The notes under the pieces were generated by a model, which did not search any database, had not been told where the DNA came from, and saw only the letters and a program-made list of their open reading frames with translations. Positions 47,745 through 56,645 of a stretch of 64,000 bases of DNA are shown in pieces. Position 1 is the stretch's first letter. The number at the start of each line of letters is the position of its first letter. The position numbers and the translations under genes were made by a program. Where the stretch lies: assembly GCA_024684435.1 (NCBI GenBank), contig JAIKWV010000013.1, positions 89,830-153,829 on the forward strand, in the 5' to 3' direction. The DNA comes from Clostridiales bacterium (GTDB lineage Bacteria; Bacillota; Clostridia; Oscillospirales; Acutalibacteraceae).

Positions 47745-47779
47745 AAGGGCTGCCGTCAAAAATGCGGCAGCCCTTTTTT
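47745..47779 (+). terminator. Terminator of the glutamate synthase operon
   Basis: AAGGGCTGCCG/CGGCAGCCCTT hairpin with six T residues. Confidence 0.88.
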
Positions 47780-47813
47780 GAAGTTATGTAAACAGCAAAA
47801 ATTGATCGTTTGA
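47774..47813. repeat. 40-bp dispersed repeat, copy 2
   Basis: Matches 25170-25209 with one mismatch and ends 10 bases before the stop codon of the metalloprotease gene. Its first bases overlap the terminator T-run. Confidence 0.85.
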
Positions 47814-47822
47814 CTTAGTGTG

Positions 47823-50747
47823 TCAGTTATCAATAGTTTTAAGAAATTTTACACCGCGTGTGAACGAAAGGCGGAACCACTGTATGGAAAAACGTAAGCG
47901 CTGTACCGCAGAGATCAAGAGCTTGGCAATGCCTGTCTCTTCCGCGGCCCGGCTCCACTTCGGAATAAGTATCATGTCCGAGAAAAGCTCTATCTCATCT
48001 CCGGCACAGTAGATTTCATCAGAAAAAGGTTCCGACCAGCCGAGGAAAACATCCCCGTTGGAGTTTGTGGGGTCAAGGTCGGGAATGGTGTAGATACAAC
48101 GACCTGTCAAAGCAAAATTCCGGTGCTTGGGGCTGACGCTGCTCATGTCGAAGATAAGCCGCACCGAGGGCTTGTCCGATATCTTTTTCAATGAAAGCTC
48201 CGCTTCAAACGTATCGTCGTTATTTGAGGAAATATAAACCTCAAATATATAGGTTTTGCCTTTGTGCAGTGAAAAATCTACGAACGGATCTGCCAGATTC
48301 TCACAAAAGAGATTGTTGCCCTGCGTGTCGTAAAGACACAGCCATCTCCATACCTCGACGTCTTCGTTTTGACCCAGAAGCTTGGCAGAGAAACGGTATG
48401 TACCGTCGCCGTCAGGAGTAAACGAGAACATACGGCCATTGGAGATCGCGGGTTTATATGTGAATTCCTGTACGCCGTTTGACGGCATTTCGGTTATCGG
48501 GAGCCACACCGCATACAGATCGGTATCTTTTCCCTGTGAAAAATCTTCGTAGGGAACAAACTGTGCCGCTGTCGCATTGGGGCTCGACGCCCAGCCGGCG
48601 AATTCCAGGTTCATATTCCGCGCAGTGTCATAATAATCTATGTGTTCAGGATCTTCGTGATTTTCAAAAAGTATTCTTTCACCGACAATGTAAAGCGGAT
48701 AAATAATACAGTTATTCAGGCAGCGCTGTTCCGCAAAAAGATTTTCCATGCCTTTAAGATTTACAAAGTACCGCACCGTATGGTATTGCGGCATATAATC
48801 TACGCCCAGCCAGTGCTCTCCGTATGTGTCTCCAAACGTGGGACCTGTGTATATGTCATATACTGTGCCCGCGTTCAGGTCATAGTAATTTTCTATATGA
48901 TCCCTGTTGTTATACAACCATTCGTGTTCCTTCCAAACGCATTCGATTTGTTCTCCATCAGAGTAAATCTGCGCGTAAGTGTCTGTTGTGATCAGATAGC
49001 AGCCGCTGTCTTCGGGAACAAAGCGGAAACAAAAATCTCTGTTGTATTCACATTTAAAAGTCAGGGTTTGTTCTGCCGATATTGTACGGGCATCTTCCCA
49101 GACTGCATAAAGAAAGGTTACTTCGTTCGGTGAAAGCGGGATCGGGTCATTCCGATCCTTATACAGAGGTTCTGCTGCGTCAGGGTCGGTACTCCAGCCG
49201 AGGAACACCTTTCCGGGTAAGTAACCGTCGGGATATTTCATGCTTTCGGTGTCTTTAAAGCGGAAATAAGATTCTTCTTCCCAGACTCCGTTGTTCCAGT
49301 CATAGATGACGGAACAACCCGCGCCGGTTATACCAACAAATACCATATCCTTGCCCGCCTCCGTTACACAGGCGGTACCGGTTTTTACGTTGTCTATAAG
49401 ATAGAATGCCGCCATACCGCTGCGGATGTCCTGACTGCCGTTCTCAGGCAGGTCGTCCAGGATCGTCGCCTCCACAGGGTTAGCCCAGCCTTCTCCGTTG
49501 AAGCCGTATATGCCCTTATCCTCCTTGCACAGCACAGACAGCCAGAAGTCTTTTATCAGCTGTCTGCTGCGGCTGTCCGAGGTTTTTAACTCAGAATAGA
49601 GGGATGTGGGATACAACAGATCCGCCGCGATGTACAGGGTGTAGTCGCTTTTCTTGTTCGCGCGGATATCCAGAATGGTTTTGTATACGTCCTCGCCATT
49701 CGCTACACCGGGCAGCTGAGCGTATCTTGTGCGCAGGTATTGACAGAAGACATAGCTGAGAGCATATGCTCCAGCGTCAAAATACCAGTTGACCAGGGAA
49801 AATTTTTCGGTGTCTGCCGAGGAAGAATTAAATAACTTTATGTGGGACTCCTTTGCAATAAGATATTCCGCACAGCGGGAAAAGCCTTCATTTATATATG
49901 ATTCTATCGGATTGTCGATATATGTTGAATTGGTTTTTCCCACAAACTGCCAGCTCTGCTGGGTATAGTGCTGGTATTCGTGTATAGCGGTCGAAATGCT
50001 GGTAGAGCACAGATGTACGCAGTCGCAGACATTGCCGTTACTTATCGGATACCAGACATCACCTATACGGCCAAGAGGATCCACAAGGTCGCCGGGAGCA
50101 AAGTATCCTCCCACATCATTCATGTCATAGATGAACAGAGCTATTTTGCCGTCTTTATCCGTATCGATGCGCTTGTCGCCGAACAGGGCGAGCTCCTTAG
50201 GTATGATCTTGTCAAATTTTTCTCCGAGCTCAATGCATACGTCTTCGGAATAATCGCCGCTGCGTTCCATCCATGCCGTGCAGTTGTTACCTGTATATAC
50301 ACATTCAAGGTAAACTTTATCAGTGGAATATTTGTCTCTGTAATGGGATGTAATGGTTTTCTGACTGCCTACGCTGTAGTCGGCGGGAACGGCTTGCTCT
50401 GCGTTTTTTCCCAGCTCCGCCTGTTTCCTTGCCGCTTCAGCGGGAGAAAGGGGCTCGGGCAGGGTGTCGCAGGTGCCGCACACCGGCGTGTCTTCGTTGT
50501 CGCCGTTTTCATACGTCAGATGGGATGCATTATTCTCAGAGGCAGCTCTTGCAGGGGACTTGCTGTAAGCCGAGAAGGTCTGTGTAAAATCGTCATAGTT
50601 TGTGTTGATGGCCGCAAGGACCGTGCCTGTATAGTCCGCCGTTGTGTCCAGAGAAACAGCTGCCGTACCCGCGCCGCCGACCGCAAACGTGCCGAACGCC
50701 ATCAGCATCGCTAAGAATAAAGCCATAACTTTTTTCGCGATTTGCAT
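47823..50747 (-). CDS. Secreted HExxH metalloprotease with InlB-type repeats
   Basis: 974 residues. Signal peptide at residues 1-35. Zinc motif HEYQH at residues 256-260 with the likely third ligand in NEGFSRCAEYL about 20 residues on, as in gluzincins of the M30 (hyicolysin) kind. Downstream are InlB/Listeria-Bacteroides-type repeats (FLGWSTDPDAAEPLY, FLYAVW, FAGWASSPNATAAQF, LYAVW), beta-sandwich segments and a basic, aromatic C-terminal tail. The start at 50747 follows AGGGGGC; an in-frame ATG 60 bases upstream lacks a site. Calling it active is an inference from intact motifs. The gene is flanked by duplicated fragments of other genes. Confidence 0.85.
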   Translation of the reverse strand: MQIAKKVMALFLAMLMAFGTFAVGGAGTAAVSLDTTADYTGTVLAAINTNYDDFTQTFSAYSKSPARAASENNASHLTYENGDNEDTPVCGTCDTLPEPLSPAEAARKQAELGKNAEQAVPADYSVGSQKTITSHYRDKYSTDKVYLECVYTGNNCTAWMERSGDYSEDVCIELGEKFDKIIPKELALFGDKRIDTDKDGKIALFIYDMNDVGGYFAPGDLVDPLGRIGDVWYPISNGNVCDCVHLCSTSISTAIHEYQHYTQQSWQFVGKTNSTYIDNPIESYINEGFSRCAEYLIAKESHIKLFNSSSADTEKFSLVNWYFDAGAYALSYVFCQYLRTRYAQLPGVANGEDVYKTILDIRANKKSDYTLYIAADLLYPTSLYSELKTSDSRSRQLIKDFWLSVLCKEDKGIYGFNGEGWANPVEATILDDLPENGSQDIRSGMAAFYLIDNVKTGTACVTEAGKDMVFVGITGAGCSVIYDWNNGVWEEESYFRFKDTESMKYPDGYLPGKVFLGWSTDPDAAEPLYKDRNDPIPLSPNEVTFLYAVWEDARTISAEQTLTFKCEYNRDFCFRFVPEDSGCYLITTDTYAQIYSDGEQIECVWKEHEWLYNNRDHIENYYDLNAGTVYDIYTGPTFGDTYGEHWLGVDYMPQYHTVRYFVNLKGMENLFAEQRCLNNCIIYPLYIVGERILFENHEDPEHIDYYDTARNMNLEFAGWASSPNATAAQFVPYEDFSQGKDTDLYAVWLPITEMPSNGVQEFTYKPAISNGRMFSFTPDGDGTYRFSAKLLGQNEDVEVWRWLCLYDTQGNNLFCENLADPFVDFSLHKGKTYIFEVYISSNNDDTFEAELSLKKISDKPSVRLIFDMSSVSPKHRNFALTGRCIYTIPDLDPTNSNGDVFLGWSEPFSDEIYCAGDEIELFSDMILIPKWSRAAEETGIAKLLISAVQRLRFSIQWFRLSFTRGVKFLKTIDN

Positions 50748-50933
50748 AAAAGCAGCCCCCTTTTGATATGTTAATTCAAGTTTACCATATGTATCCGCGC
50801 GAGGCAAGAAATTTTTCCGGAGATTTACCTATGAGTTTCTTTTACTGCAACGGCAGAAATGTCAAATCCGGAGCGTGACTTAGGCTCTGATTTTTCTGTT
50901 TCAAACTATTTAACGAAATGTCAAAAACAGATG

Positions 50934-51079
50934 GAAAAATGTAATAACATCTGAGTTGATTTTAAAGTTATCATTCCGCGTCGATGGTTGAAACGCCAAC
51001 GCACCCTTTACCGTGGTCACCCCGGACAGCAAAAGCCATACCGGCAGTTATACGTTGCGAATTGAAAAAGAGTAAAATG
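50934..51079. repeat. Chimera of duplicated carB and glutamate synthase gene ends
   Basis: 50934-51000 matches 32722-32786 (3' end and flank of carB, near-identical over the last ~35 bases). 50997-51079 matches 47616-47699 (3' end and flank of the GltB domain 3 gene, about 90% identical, with a 1-base deletion). The join is at AACGC, present in both parents. Neither part encodes anything here. The preceding 50748-50933 shows nothing recognisable. Confidence 0.85.
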
Positions 51080-51127
51080 AAACCCGCTGCCGGCAGGATG
51101 ATCGTCGTTATCCACAGGCGAGCGGGT
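51080..51127. terminator. Hairpin at the 3' end of the truncated protease gene
   Basis: AACCCGCT/AGCGGGTT stem with a 31-base loop; T-rich sequence on both sides. Moderate support. Confidence 0.45.
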
Positions 51128-51160
51128 TCTTTCTATTTGTTTTTCAGCGGCGCAATGATA

Positions 51161-52870
51161 TTATTTATGCACCGGGAACGTACGTTCAAAGAAAAGCATG
51201 ATCGCGCGCAGGGCAGGCGTCAGCAGACGGAGAACAGGAATGGCTTCAAGTTTTTGAAGGAATGCAGCAAAGCGGGAAGCAAAGCTTTGCTTCTCCGGCA
51301 ACGCTGAGCTTGTCATGATCTCGCTCGGTTCTCCCGAATAAGAGTTTTCTATATACCGGAAATCATACTCATCCGAAACGTCTACATACCCGCAGGCCTG
51401 CACTTCGTACTGCGTGCCGGAAGTCAGGCCGGTGAGGGTCAGCTCAGTGCTTTCGGCGGAGAATTGTGCTGATTCCCATTCGGATTCGCCAAGCGGGCGA
51501 TACATTACCGTATACCCTGTGATGCCCGTATCCTTCTGATCAGCCACGCTGACGGTGATCTGACCGACCGATTCCGTCAGATTTGTGATCGTTGCCTTAG
51601 CCGGATAGATCGGGAACGGCAGTGTAAAGCCCGGCGTGCCATCCAGCTTACCTATAGGGACGATTTCCAGATTTCCGACGCCGCACCTGATGTTATCTGA
51701 ATATTCCACAGCATAATCTTTATCCTTTTCCATCTGCCAATACAAGGGGGCGTCAAGGTATATGATGACTTCCGGTTCGATCGGTTCTCCGGTATAGACC
51801 CGGTCGATCGGTGAGCCGTCGTCTTTGCAATCCACAAACGCGAAATACGTCGCATGGATCCTGAATATATTGAGCCGCTTGACGGTTGTCCCGACGCCGT
51901 CAACCGTTAAGATCAGATAGGTTTCTCCCTCTTTCTTGGGTATCAGTTCGGCGGTTGAGCTGCCGTTTGAAGTGTCAACGGTCATATCTACCAGTTCCTC
52001 TCCGCCGTCGGCAAGCGCCCAGCTGATCTGCGCATCCTCAGGGAGTTCGGCATCGGAACCGCTTGCAAATCTCAATTTATACGTATATACAATTCTCCCG
52101 TAAATCGCCAGGTCTGAGTCGCCAATCAGGCGGATCTCAAGATCCTTGTTTTCTTCGTTCATAGCGGTGCAGAAGCCCTTGATCGGGAAGTTATCGAAGG
52201 CGGGGTTATCAATGCCCGGATTTGCAAATACGGAATCCCGCACAGATTCGTCGGAATAATCATACCATTCGCCGTTGATCAGAACAAAGCTCTCATTTTT
52301 GTTGATGATTCCGACCTGATACGTCATGTAGTCCGGGTCTTCCCCATAACCGAGCGGCGTATTAAACGCGTAAGTGCCGTCGGCGACCTGCTGCGTCACA
52401 ACGATGGAATAATACTGACCCTGCTGAATGAGGATACGATCCGACGGAAAGCTTTCGACCAGTTCGACAGCTTTTTTATGGAATCCGCCGTATTGATAGT
52501 CATCCTCCATATGTGCCACGAGAATGCCGTCCTCAGGATTCCGGAAATCATCCGACAGCAAATAGACTTCATAGGTGACGTGGGTCTCCGGGAACGTAGT
52601 CTGGCACGAAACTTCGTTGAGCTGCTCGCAGACTTCAGCCTGGAACACATTGGATACCCTGGTCGGCGCTTCGCTCTGAGACGCCCACATAAAAGATACC
52701 TGCATATTGTCATGCTCATCGAGATAGTATCCGTCCTCAATGTTCGCTTTATCGAATGAGAGCGCTTCTACCATGCTTATCGACTGATCGTAATACATAT
52801 TTTTCCATAAAATCAAGCAAAAAAGATGGAATATGTGTCTATCGGATGAATAATATTCAGTCGGCGGCAA
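51161..52870 (-). pseudogene. 5'-truncated papain-like secreted protease (C-terminal lectin-like, Ig and FN3 domains)
   Basis: 569 open codons. From about residue 25, MYYDQSISMVEALSFDKAN resembles the end of C1A papain-type domains, and VSFMWASQSEAPTRVSNVFQ plus the following ~120 residues resemble the lectin-like domain that follows them. An Ig-like and a fibronectin III segment (TELTLTGLTSGTQYEV) and a hydrophobic-basic tail (FASRFAAFLQKLEAIP) complete it. The catalytic Cys/His region and any signal peptide are absent; upstream DNA belongs to the coat-protein gene. The ORF start lacks a ribosome site. It is best read as a remnant, possibly still open by chance. Confidence 0.7.
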
Positions 52871-52893
52871 ATACTAATGCCGAGGTGAATAAT

Positions 52894-53346
52894 ATGCAGT
52901 TAACGCAAAAGGAAAAAAGTTTATTGAAGGATCTCAAGGGTCAGGAGCAGCTTTGTATCGACAAATATACAAAACATTCCGAGTGCGCTAAGGACGGACA
53001 GCTTAAAGCGCTTTTCAATCAAATAGCCGCGGACGAGCAGAAGCATCTTGATACTTTGACCCAGATAGAGAACGGTTCTGTTCCCGCAACCGGCGGTCAA
53101 AACAAGCAGCAGCCGACATTTACGGCAAATTATTCGATCAGCGATACCCCGGAAAAGCAATCCGACTGTTATCTCTGCACCGATCTTCTGACCACCGAAA
53201 AAGGCGCGTCGCATCTGTACGACACCTGCGTTTTCGAGTTTGCAGACGACAATGTCAGGGACACATTGAATCACATTCAAAAAGAAGAGCAGTCACACGG
53301 AAAAATGATCTACGACTATATGAAAGCAAACAGTATGTACGCATAA
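52894..53346 (+). CDS. CotF-like spore coat / ferritin-fold protein
   Basis: 150 residues, all helical, with the two paired motifs of the CotF/ferritin-like family: KDLKGQEQLCIDKYTKHSE and ADEQKHLDTL in the first half, YDTCVFEFADDNVRDTL and KEEQSHGKMIYDYMK in the second. A Gln/Gly/Pro-rich linker lies between. The start at 52894 is chosen for GAGGTG 7 bases upstream; in-frame starts further 5' (e.g. 52846) lack one. A spore coat role is inferred from the family. Confidence 0.75.
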   Translation: MQLTQKEKSLLKDLKGQEQLCIDKYTKHSECAKDGQLKALFNQIAADEQKHLDTLTQIENGSVPATGGQNKQQPTFTANYSISDTPEKQSDCYLCTDLLTTEKGASHLYDTCVFEFADDNVRDTLNHIQKEEQSHGKMIYDYMKANSMYA

Positions 53347-53372
53347 ATAAACAATTAAAAGTATAAATCTCA

Positions 53373-53412
53373 AAAGTCACAACCTTCGGCTAAGCCGGAG
53401 GTTGTGACTTTG
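53373..53412. terminator. Bidirectional terminator after the coat protein gene
   Basis: AGTCACAACCTTCGGC/GCCGGAGGTTGTGACT, a long near-perfect stem with a three-base loop, between convergent genes. Confidence 0.88.
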
Positions 53413-53455
53413 ATGGCCGGAATCAATAATGGAGCACGATCGAATATCCGCTGCC

Positions 53456-54004
53456 TTACCGGTTTTTTATTATCATTCCCGCAATTGAGGCGGCGTCGTG
53501 TTCGGGATCCTCTGACTTTACCGTTATAACTGCGGTTTCAATAGCTGAGACGGTAGCGGTGACGCACATTGCCACAAAGCAAGGTATGATAATGCCGAAG
53601 CGCAGCGCGAACGGCATCAAAAACGCTGTCAGTCCCATAAGTTTACCGAAAAGAGAGTGTATCACAAAGAAATGCCTGAACCGCGCAAATGCTATAAAAC
53701 CCGAACAAAGAATAGAAACCGCCGCCGGTATATACCAACACAATACCCATGAAGGCACCAGATGTTTGCTTAACAGTATTTTTGCAAGCGCAACATAAGT
53801 AGCTATGTCGCCGACAGTGTCCAGCAACGCACCGGCGGAACTTTCCGACTGTGTTTTTCTTGCCACGGGACCGTCTATAAGATCGGTAAGACCGCAAAAA
53901 GCGTATATACAGAGAAACGCGCCGTTTACATCTTTAAAGAAGAAAAGCACAACAGCTCCGATTATCCTCGCGGAAGTTATAATGTTTGCCAGTTGTTTTT
54001 TCAT
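53456..54004 (-). CDS. CDP-alcohol phosphatidyltransferase
   Basis: 182-residue integral membrane enzyme with the full CDP-alcohol phosphotransferase signature, DLIDGPVAR followed by GALLDTVGD. It makes a phospholipid such as phosphatidylglycerol phosphate or phosphatidylserine from CDP-diacylglycerol. The start at 54004 has GGAGG about 10 bases upstream; an in-frame ATG 93 bases earlier lacks this. Which alcohol it uses is not readable. Confidence 0.9.
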   Translation of the reverse strand: MKKQLANIITSARIIGAVVLFFFKDVNGAFLCIYAFCGLTDLIDGPVARKTQSESSAGALLDTVGDIATYVALAKILLSKHLVPSWVLCWYIPAAVSILCSGFIAFARFRHFFVIHSLFGKLMGLTAFLMPFALRFGIIIPCFVAMCVTATVSAIETAVITVKSEDPEHDAASIAGMIIKNR

Positions 54005-54140
54005 AACAGTATGCCTCCGATTGACACAACAACAAAAACCGTTTAAGCGAATATACGGCAAATGCTGCAAATCGAAATCCTCTTTAAATATTCGCACATT
54101 ATTTGTTCATTGTCAATAAAATCACCCGAATATTTTCATC

Positions 54141-54168
54141 TTGCGCATTGTCGTGAGTATGTTATAAT
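54141..54168 (+). promoter_or_regulatory. Promoter of the GH16 gene
   Basis: TTGCGC and TATAAT (54163-54168) with a 16-base spacer, 45 bases before the ATG. Confidence 0.6.
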
Positions 54169-54213
54169 GAATTTGTAACATCGCAAATAAAACTTACAAG
54201 GAAGGGTAACACT

Positions 54214-55122
54214 ATGGGCATGAAAATTTTTAACATCTGGATAACTGTGATCGTTTTTCTTTCCTCGATCATCCGCGTGGACATGGGATACGGGCTCAAG
54301 CCCACTAACAAAACCGTTGACCTGAGCAACTACTCCCTTGTTTGGAGCGACGAGTTCAAGGGCACGGAGCTTGACAGAAACAAGTGGAACGACAATCAGA
54401 ACGTCAGCGGCATACACTGGGGCGAAGTTCGCAGAGGCGGCTACTGGCACAAAGATCTGATAAGCGTTTATGACGACTGTCTGCACATCAAGACAAAATA
54501 TGTGGACGCGGAACAGGCAGCGGCATACGGCGGCAATTACAAAGAGGGCTGGTACACCGGTCTGGTCACCACGCAGGATTCCAACCCCGCCGATGAGACC
54601 AACCCGGACAGGTTCCTTTACGGCTACTTTGAGACCCGCTGCATCCTGCCCGCGGGAGAGGGCTTGTGGTCGGCGTTCTGGATGATGAACGACGGGGTCT
54701 ATCAGGTCAACGGGGATGGCACCGACGGCACAGAGATAGATATATTCGAGGGCTTCGGCTACCGTCAGGGTGAAAAGAAAACGCGGGATCTGGTATCCTG
54801 CAACCTGCACTGGGACGGCTACAAAGAGGATCACAAATCCCAGCACGTGGGCAGCTTCTACGCCAACGACCCCTACACGGAGTTCAACACCTACGGCGTT
54901 ATGTGGACGCCTGAGGAATATATCTTCTACGTCAACGGTCACGAATGCGCCCGCACGGACAAGGGCGGCGTTTCAAAGAACGCTGAGAACCTCATCCTCT
55001 CCGTGGAAATTTCCGGGCTTGACGGCATCGCCTCCGGTCAGGGAGATATAACAAAGAACACCGGGGACGTGGACTTCATAGTTGACTACGTTCACGTTTA
55101 TCAACTGAACGAGGCAAAATAA
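54214..55122 (+). CDS. Glycoside hydrolase family 16 (beta-glucanase-like)
   Basis: 302 residues with a short hydrophobic N-terminus (signal peptide or anchor) and a GH16 jelly-roll domain. The catalytic motif is EIDIFE at residues 174-179 (nucleophile E174, D176, acid/base E179). WSDEFKGTELDRNKW and FYGYFE-like LYGYFETRCILP are further family hallmarks. It probably cleaves beta-1,3/1,4-glucans or related polysaccharides outside the cell. AAGGAAGG precedes the ATG, and a terminator follows; monocistronic. Confidence 0.93.
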   Translation: MGMKIFNIWITVIVFLSSIIRVDMGYGLKPTNKTVDLSNYSLVWSDEFKGTELDRNKWNDNQNVSGIHWGEVRRGGYWHKDLISVYDDCLHIKTKYVDAEQAAAYGGNYKEGWYTGLVTTQDSNPADETNPDRFLYGYFETRCILPAGEGLWSAFWMMNDGVYQVNGDGTDGTEIDIFEGFGYRQGEKKTRDLVSCNLHWDGYKEDHKSQHVGSFYANDPYTEFNTYGVMWTPEEYIFYVNGHECARTDKGGVSKNAENLILSVEISGLDGIASGQGDITKNTGDVDFIVDYVHVYQLNEAK

Positions 55123-55142
55123 AAAGCAGCAAACAAAAACCA

Positions 55143-55176
55143 ACTCCGTGGGGATCAACCTCACGGAGCTTTTTCT
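55143..55176 (+). terminator. Terminator of the GH16 gene
   Basis: CTCCGTG/CACGGAG stem followed by CTTTTTCTGTT, shared with the convergent lipoprotein gene. Confidence 0.8.
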
Positions 55177-55184
55177 GTTAAGTT

Positions 55185-56606
55185 TTAATTGCCGTAACTT
55201 TCCAGCGGCATCCAGGGAAGATCTATCGGGCCATAATTTTCACCGCCCTTGTACAAGGCACTTTCCTGCTCTCCATATACAGAATCATGGATGAGGGCAA
55301 CAGGCAGCCTGCCTGAGCCGTCACGGTTTGAATAATTGTAAAACACATACTCCATGTCTTCATATGGTCCGTAAAACCACAGAATATTAGTTGTACCGAA
55401 GGTCGTATATTGTTTTAAACGGTTAAGGAATTTACCCTCGGATATGACATACGACTCAAGTACCCTGCCGTTGCCGAGCAAGCGTGTGTACTCAAGCCAC
55501 GCCGGATTAAACTGACCGACGGGCATTTTCTTCATGCCTTCATCCGTCCAATAACGGACGTCCTTTATAAGTATCTCGCCGTCTTTATTTTGTTCGCCGA
55601 AAAACAACTCTTCACCCCCGGCGCCGTCCACATTGTAAACGGCATAGTACCGCCTTGCCGGTTCTTTCGCATTGAACAGCGCATCCGGAGCCTGCGCTGC
55701 CTTTATTTTGCTCAGATAAGCCGTCTGCTCTGTTTTCAGCAGAGCTTCATAGCTGTGGATCGAATCGGTATTTTTGTATACGATGGGGTCCTCCTTGGGC
55801 GTGGGGACGGAAACGACATCATTTACAGGTTCACTCAGCCATTTAAGGGAAAGCTTCTGCTTCTGCCCGAATACCAGAAGCGACGTTATATCCAGATCCG
55901 CCAGTTCGGCACCGTCGTTAAGTTCGGCAATAAGTCTGTCAAAATCCCCGGCGGCAACGGTTTGTGTTTTCATATTTCTTTTTTTGTGTCCACCGTTATA
56001 ATATTCATCTTCATAGTGACGGAACTCATAGTTTTTCTGATTGTGCGTTTCGACGCTGCAGGGTGGTGTCAGGATATCCTTTATCTCATACGCTCCGTTT
56101 ATAAGCTTAAGATAAGCGTAGCCCGGAATATGGCCGAAGCCCACCTCCGCACGCAGCGTACCGTCATTAAGCACCACCGGGTGAAAGGCGACCCCGTCAA
56201 GTTCACACCTTATGGGTATCTCCTTCACCGCGCCGTCACGAAGAGAGTATATGTTCTGTATGCGTTTTTCATTGTCGGTACCGGGGCCTTCCAAATGAAG
56301 CAGGTCATTGTTCCCGTCCTTATCCACATCGTAAAAAGCGTATCTCTGCTCCGCAAGATCGAACTGGGGCGGTGTCCGCATCCCTTTTCCGTCGTCCTTT
56401 ACGCAGGCGTCAAACTGCTCTGTCAGGAATTTATAATAGATCGCCTGTTCGGTATCGGTAAGATATACTTCTTCAAAATACTCCGGATGCTCCGGCTTCT
56501 TTTTTGCGGAGGGAACCTTTTCCGGCGGCTGAGTTTTTCCTCCGCAGGCAGTACAAAACAAAAGTATAAAACAGATGACCGCCGCGATAAAACTTTTGAA
56601 TTTCAT
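55185..56606 (-). CDS. Putative lipoprotein, paralogue A
   Basis: 473 residues. Lipoprotein signal peptide with lipobox LFCTAC around residue 20. It has two half-molecule-like copies of an aspartate-rich loop, FYDVDKDGNNDLLHL and VYNVDGAGGEELFFGE, resembling FG-GAP/EF-hand calcium loops, and ends in MPLESYGN. It is clearly paralogous to the next gene, with the same order of motifs and same C-terminus. GAAAGGAGAG precedes the ATG. Function unknown. Confidence 0.8.
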   Translation of the reverse strand: MKFKSFIAAVICFILLFCTACGGKTQPPEKVPSAKKKPEHPEYFEEVYLTDTEQAIYYKFLTEQFDACVKDDGKGMRTPPQFDLAEQRYAFYDVDKDGNNDLLHLEGPGTDNEKRIQNIYSLRDGAVKEIPIRCELDGVAFHPVVLNDGTLRAEVGFGHIPGYAYLKLINGAYEIKDILTPPCSVETHNQKNYEFRHYEDEYYNGGHKKRNMKTQTVAAGDFDRLIAELNDGAELADLDITSLLVFGQKQKLSLKWLSEPVNDVVSVPTPKEDPIVYKNTDSIHSYEALLKTEQTAYLSKIKAAQAPDALFNAKEPARRYYAVYNVDGAGGEELFFGEQNKDGEILIKDVRYWTDEGMKKMPVGQFNPAWLEYTRLLGNGRVLESYVISEGKFLNRLKQYTTFGTTNILWFYGPYEDMEYVFYNYSNRDGSGRLPVALIHDSVYGEQESALYKGGENYGPIDLPWMPLESYGN

Positions 56607-56645
56607 ACTATCTCTCCTTTCGCGAGGATAAGCGAACCGGATATT

